Notes under the pieces: generated by a model | What the model was told of the DNA's origin: nothing | Databases searched by the model: none | Seen by the model: only the letters and a program-made list of their open reading frames with translations | Translations under genes and position numbers: made by a program | Part shown: one piece after another, positions 59,401-64,000 of the stretch | Layout of the letters: every line of letters starts with the position of its first letter | Numbering within the stretch: position 1 is the first letter of the stretch | Assembly: GCA_043228905.1 (NCBI GenBank) | Contig: JBHGNT010000009.1 | Span: 3,906,001-3,970,000 of the forward strand | DNA from: Azolla caroliniana | Lineage: Eukaryota > Polypodiophyta | Direction of reading: 5' to 3' | DNA: 64,000 nucleotides

Positions 59401-61450
59401 GGGGGAAAAAAATAATCAAATCTAACCCAACTTAGCCTTGTGGGTTTCTTTATTTCCCCAATTACCCTTGCTAAAACTCTTTATTTCTTGAAATGCCCAA
59501 CCCCAATAAGTGCATAATTGATCAAAATTGACCCAATTCAATCTGTAAATAATAATATTCCTGAAGGTTATTATTAATTCCCCAAAGCCCTAGCCAAAAC
59601 TTCGTATTTTGGAAATGCCTTCCCTAATCCTGATAAGTACGCAATTTATGTATTAATTGAGTCATTCCATGGTAAAATATCAATTATATGTGCTCTTTGG
59701 AGAAGGAGAACCGGGAAAATAACCAAAAGCTTGACCAAAATCATTCAGGATGTAATCAAAGATGCATGATAACCAAAACTTTAAGTGACCATTTCGGGAA
59801 ATTAAAAAAGAAGTTAGGGGTAGTTTTGGAGGGTTTTTAATTTTTGCTCTGAAAACTATTGTATGGGTACCCATAGTTTATCATAATTAATTACGTTAAT
59901 GGCCTCATGGGGAAGTATGGCCAAGTATGATATAATATATGAGGGCATCTGTGGCAAAAACCCTGGCTTCTCATCACTTTCAATGAAAAATATCAAATCA
60001 ATATGATTGCAACCAACCTCGTGAAATATTTTTTCCTACTTTCCCCCGTTGTTGACTTTGCAATTTGAAAGTTATTTATTCTCTTTGGGAGACTTAGGAA
60101 ATCCAAGAATATATTCAATTACAAGAGAAGGACTACAGCAAGAATCAATGTCCACTACTCTAGGATTCAAAGTTCCAAGAACAACTAGTCGTTTGGACAA
60201 AGATAGTCTATCACTGACCAGATTCTGCTGATGAGATATCACGTTGAAAGATTGGATTAAATGTCATGAAAGTACAATTGAGGGCCACAAGGCATAAGTG
60301 TATGAAAATGGCTCATTAGTTTGTAAGGTCACCTTCAAGGGGGTGTACTTGATTTCAATGAGAAAGAGAACCAAAAGATATCATGAAAGAAAACCACAAG
60401 GCTGAAAGTACAATCAATGATTAAGTGAGATCAGATTGTGAAAAGGCTTAGATTAATGGGTTCACCGTTTCCATTCAATCTATAAAGACACCTTCAAGAG
60501 AGTGTACTCAGCCCTGATGATTGACAAGTAGTGAGCTTTTCTTGTCTCTTTTTTCTTCCTAAATTAACGAGCATGCACTGCACTTTAATGAAATCATAAG
60601 GGCATATATAACTTGTAGAAACCCATGAGTACATTATGCTTTCAATCATCTCAAACCCATGTGTACATTATGTGTTTTAAATTGGACAAAGATAAAATCA
60701 TTACATAGACAGTTTATTACAGAATGATAGCGCTAGCCAACCTACAGATGACCTACATGTGTATAATGTGTAGTTCATATCACATTTTGAACTATACTGC
60801 AATATTCCAAAAGATACCCCAAAATGGTACAGCAGTGCTGCATTGACAGACATCCAATCGTAAAATTACTCGATGATGAGTTTATTCTTTTGAGTTAAAA
60901 AAATATGCATTTGATATGTTGTGGAAGTGTCTTTTTTTAGCTTCAATTCATCTAGTGCAACAAAGACAAATATAATGGAAATAAAACATTAGCTCAATCT
61001 TCACCATCGGAAACTACCCAGTGTCAGCACCAAAGATGGAGCAATTGTACAAAAATGAGGCAACATTAATTGGCTCTGTCATCATGAACACATTTCATCT
61101 CTCAACACCAATCAATGAAGAATTTAACTCTGTTAAAATAAAACCAACAGTGAGTTTGAAGAGATGCTCACAACATAGCTCACGTCCAAATGTAAAAATA
61201 TATTAGTAGGCAATCCTCAGGTGATTGTATGCAACAAACTTCGTCGGCCCCCGACTGTAAGTCATTCATTAGTTCATATCTATCCTATACTTGGAAACAG
61301 TTCAATTGCTTTTAAACCCTAAACCATCATGAACCTTCCAAATCTTTGGTAATAGTTTTCAAATGCGCCAGTTATGGCATAATCAAATCTGGCATAGGAA
61401 CATTCAACATCCAGATGTAGTCATCCCTTTTATTCCCAACATCGAGAAAG
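59401..61450. other. Spacer before the 3' end of the deoxyhypusine synthase gene
   Basis: AT-rich DNA with no recognisable gene. CACCTTCAAG(A/G)G(A/G)GTGTACT occurs twice, near 60330 and 60491. The right part (about 61000-61450) is probably the 3' UTR of the gene on the - strand. Confidence 0.4.
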
Positions 61451-61516
61451 AGATAAATTAGTTTGTTTTAGAACATCAACAAAAAACAACAATAAAATTA
61501 CTTCAGAACACCATAC

Positions 61517-63652
61517 CTCTTTATGAATTCGCTGAGCAAATGTTTGAGCTACTAACAATGGAAATGCAATAGTTGCATCACAATGAACCTAAAATCATGA
61601 TAGGGGCAGTCAGCAATGAATCATGTTGCATACTTTAGGTAAATAATTATAAAGGCAAAATACATCAAATGTTTTTTGGGGATACTTAAATTACACGTAA
61701 ATTTTCAAAATTTTGCCATCTGCAGCAGTCATGGTTGTGTAATAAATAGGAGTATCCTGATAGCTTACAATAATTAATTTCTGAGCCTTTACCAGAAGAC
61801 AAACTCAAAATTAGCCCACATAAAACCCCATAGAGCAGTAAACTTTGCATTACATTGAGAGAAATCTTGTACTCTGTTAAATGTCAAAAATATTTTAATG
61901 GAATTTTTTATATCCCTCCCTCCCCAAAATAATAAACCAAACACATACCTTCACAGGACTTGCACTACCATGGATTTTGCCCCATGAAATAGCTTCATCT
62001 GGCTGAGCTCCTGAATCACTACCGTCAAACTCTTGACCAGTATTGATGAACACAGCATAATCGGCACCATTTCTCATCATATTAGCATTACAAATATGGT
62101 GCTTTGGAAGACCCCCTCCTAAAACAATCATACCAGTTTTCCGAGGAGCTGCATGAACAGCCTCTCCATTTATGGCTCTTATATCTTGGAATGCACAAAA
62201 CAAAATGAAGAAAATAAGCAAGCATTTTGGTGTTTTAACAGTAAACATTTTTATAAGTTGATGACCAAGCATTATAATAGTATGATGAGGAAGCATTTTG
62301 ATAAGTTGATAGCACAACAGTTTTATGCTCTGAGTAAACATTTTGATTATTTGATCAGTAACGTTTAGATGATTTCATTAGTAGCAAAGCAATATTTATT
62401 ATCAATCAAACACACCTTGAATGATGTCGAGTACAAGTCCTGGATTCTTGAAAGAGTGGAAATAAAGCATGTCTCCAAGGGAACCATCTGTCAAAGCAGG
62501 GCAAAATACAGGTATGCCATGCTGTAAAAAAGGACAAATTATTGGTATTATTACCTTCTAGATCTACCTCTATCATCTTTTCATGAAAATGAGAATATGA
62601 CTATTTATGTCGACACAATTCTAATGAGAAGATGACCATTCAGAATTATGTCGAACAAAAAGAATCAAAGAAATAGTAACTAGCATTGATCACAGATTCA
62701 CATAAAATATCCTTTAGCGTCTATGTAAAACCACCATTGCTCGTGGTACACTTTATATTGAATTTTGAAAGTCAAATATCTTATATCAGAGAATAATCCA
62801 ACCTTTTGAGCCCAAAAAATATATGAGCTTGGATTATTTATTTCTTTCCCCAACCTTGCAATCAGTTTGGAAGGTGTCCACAAAATTTCCTAAAAACATA
62901 AAAACAAAAGCAAATACTTAAAGAATTATCACAAGAAAACTCCAGTGGGTTGCTGAATGCATTCACAGTTCACATGATTTTAAGCAGTTTAAAACTCCTA
63001 TTTCCATTACAACCGATAATTCATACTTTTACGCTAGTGCAGTGCCACGGAACATTCAACACCTTCCAAAACTATAGTTTTTTGAGTCTCTTATGTGAAA
63101 TAATACAAAACCAAAGAATGCAATGCAAATAAGACCCATATCCAAGAAGACATAATAAAGACCTGCTGCTTTTGTTCAAGGAGGATTTGATCGAGGATGG
63201 GCAAGATCCACTCTTCGAATTTGCAATAATTCTCATTTGGAACCAATAGATTTCCTATGCGATTCAAGCCCTTTGATCGTAATTGGGACCCTGGCAAGTT
63301 AAATTTCCCAATGTATGAAGGAGCCAAGCACTTGATTAGGTCTTCCTCGATACCTCCGGCTGTGGTAACGATTACATCGACCTAAAAACTTCAAAAAATG
63401 CCACCATATGTCACTAGATAATGAGGTAAAACCCGAAGATAGACAATCAATATATATTGTTAAGTTGAGAAACTAGTGCCTTACCATCTTATGCTCGGCA
63501 AGAAACCGAATGGTTTCACGAACTCCTGATGAGATAATGTTTGATGTGAAACCTAGGAATACCTTGCATTTGACATTCTCTCTAAATGCAGGATCCTTCT
63601 GTTCTTCAGAGCAATCATCTTCCAGTGGTTCATGAGCTAGTCTCCAATCAAG
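61517..63652 (-). CDS. DHS: Deoxyhypusine synthase, 3' six exons (partial)
   Basis: Cytosolic enzyme that uses spermidine and NAD to convert one lysine of eIF5A to deoxyhypusine. Exons on the - strand: 63652-63485, 63381-63163, 62889-62803, 62521-62416, 62184-61949 and 61588-61517; 296 codons in frame. They start at LDWRLAHEP; about 70 N-terminal residues lie beyond the window. Visible blocks are [61 protein letters not shown] and [20 protein letters not shown]. The active-site block [14 protein letters not shown] contains the catalytic lysine. The HxxxN pattern in KHHICN, as I recall, fits DHS rather than homospermidine synthase (HxxxD). The last exon reads [20 protein letters not shown] and reaches a donor-like GTATGG at 61516. 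The true end is either a readthrough of about 28 codons or a tiny next exon, so it is uncertain. Confidence 0.93.
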
Positions 63653-64000
63653 CTGAATATGCATGCAAAGACTCAAAACAAGTTCAGATCAGAACTGAAG
63701 AATCTGTAAAATGCCAAAAATTAATTAATATGCTCTAACTATTTTATAGGTGTAAGCTACAATAATGACAGCAAAGAATATAGAAGGATGTTCTGACCGT
63801 TATATTACCAAACACTAGACCACTTGCTTATCAAAAACCAACTATATTCTTATCAAATACCAATTAGTTGATCATGAAAAACCAATCATTTGCTATTAAA
63901 TACCCAGCCACTAGATAAATATTATCAGATACCAGCCAATTGATTAAGAATAAGCACAATGTCATTATAAAATACCAACCATTTCATTACCAGATATCAA
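63653..64000 (-). other. Intron of the deoxyhypusine synthase gene
   Basis: The DNA right of the exon that starts at 63652 is AT-rich and contains no sequence matching the expected preceding exon, so the intron runs past the window edge. A loose repeat of ACCAnnCAnTTGnTTATCAnA steps appears at about 63830-63990. Confidence 0.6.

Overview
This is nuclear DNA from a flowering plant. The evidence is split genes with GT-AG introns and AT-rich, microsatellite-rich spacers, together with proteins of plant-specific families: a STOP1-type zinc-finger factor, a subtilase (SBT), a NIPA-type magnesium transporter of the plant form, a PCFS4-type cleavage factor, plant cytosolic glycerol-3-phosphate dehydrogenase, and deoxyhypusine synthase. 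The species cannot be fixed from the sequence alone.

Layout on the + strand: (1) 1918-7240, PCFS4/PCF11-like mRNA 3'-end processing factor, 6 coding exons, 1068 aa; (2) 11103-12785, STOP1-like C2H2 transcription factor, one coding exon, 560 aa, with a probable leader intron; (3) 18757-25093, NIPA-like magnesium transporter, 9 exons, 358 aa; (4) 27588-29396, RING-H2 E3 ubiquitin ligase, one exon, 602 aa; (5) 32536-35392, NAD-dependent glycerol-3-phosphate dehydrogenase, 5 exons, 470 aa. On the - strand: (6) 48099-39047, subtilisin-like protease, 12 exons, 765 aa, with an intact Asp/His/Asn/Ser set; (7) 63652-61517, the 3' six exons of deoxyhypusine synthase, whose 5' part lies beyond the right edge. 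I rebuilt every exon chain by hand from frame, GT/AG borders and family conservation. All chains close in frame without a break, so the six whole genes look functional. The genes are unrelated housekeeping or regulatory functions, not a pathway cluster.

The spacers hold microsatellites, short tandem duplications, two LINE remnants and two copies of one long-inverted-repeat MITE with perfect 9-bp target duplications. One MITE copy sits inside one half of a tandem duplication whose other half still shows the empty site, so the insertion can be read directly from this window. A second recurring theme is that the introns of at least five of the genes contain degenerate local tandem repeats (units of 26, 33, about 45, about 55, 85, 108 and about 160 bp). 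In PCFS4 intron 1 the repeats carry copies of a splice-donor-like motif. From 48.6 to 61.5 kb I see no gene. I found no CRISPR, operon or other compact novel gene system; the interest here lies in the mobile elements and the repeat-built introns.
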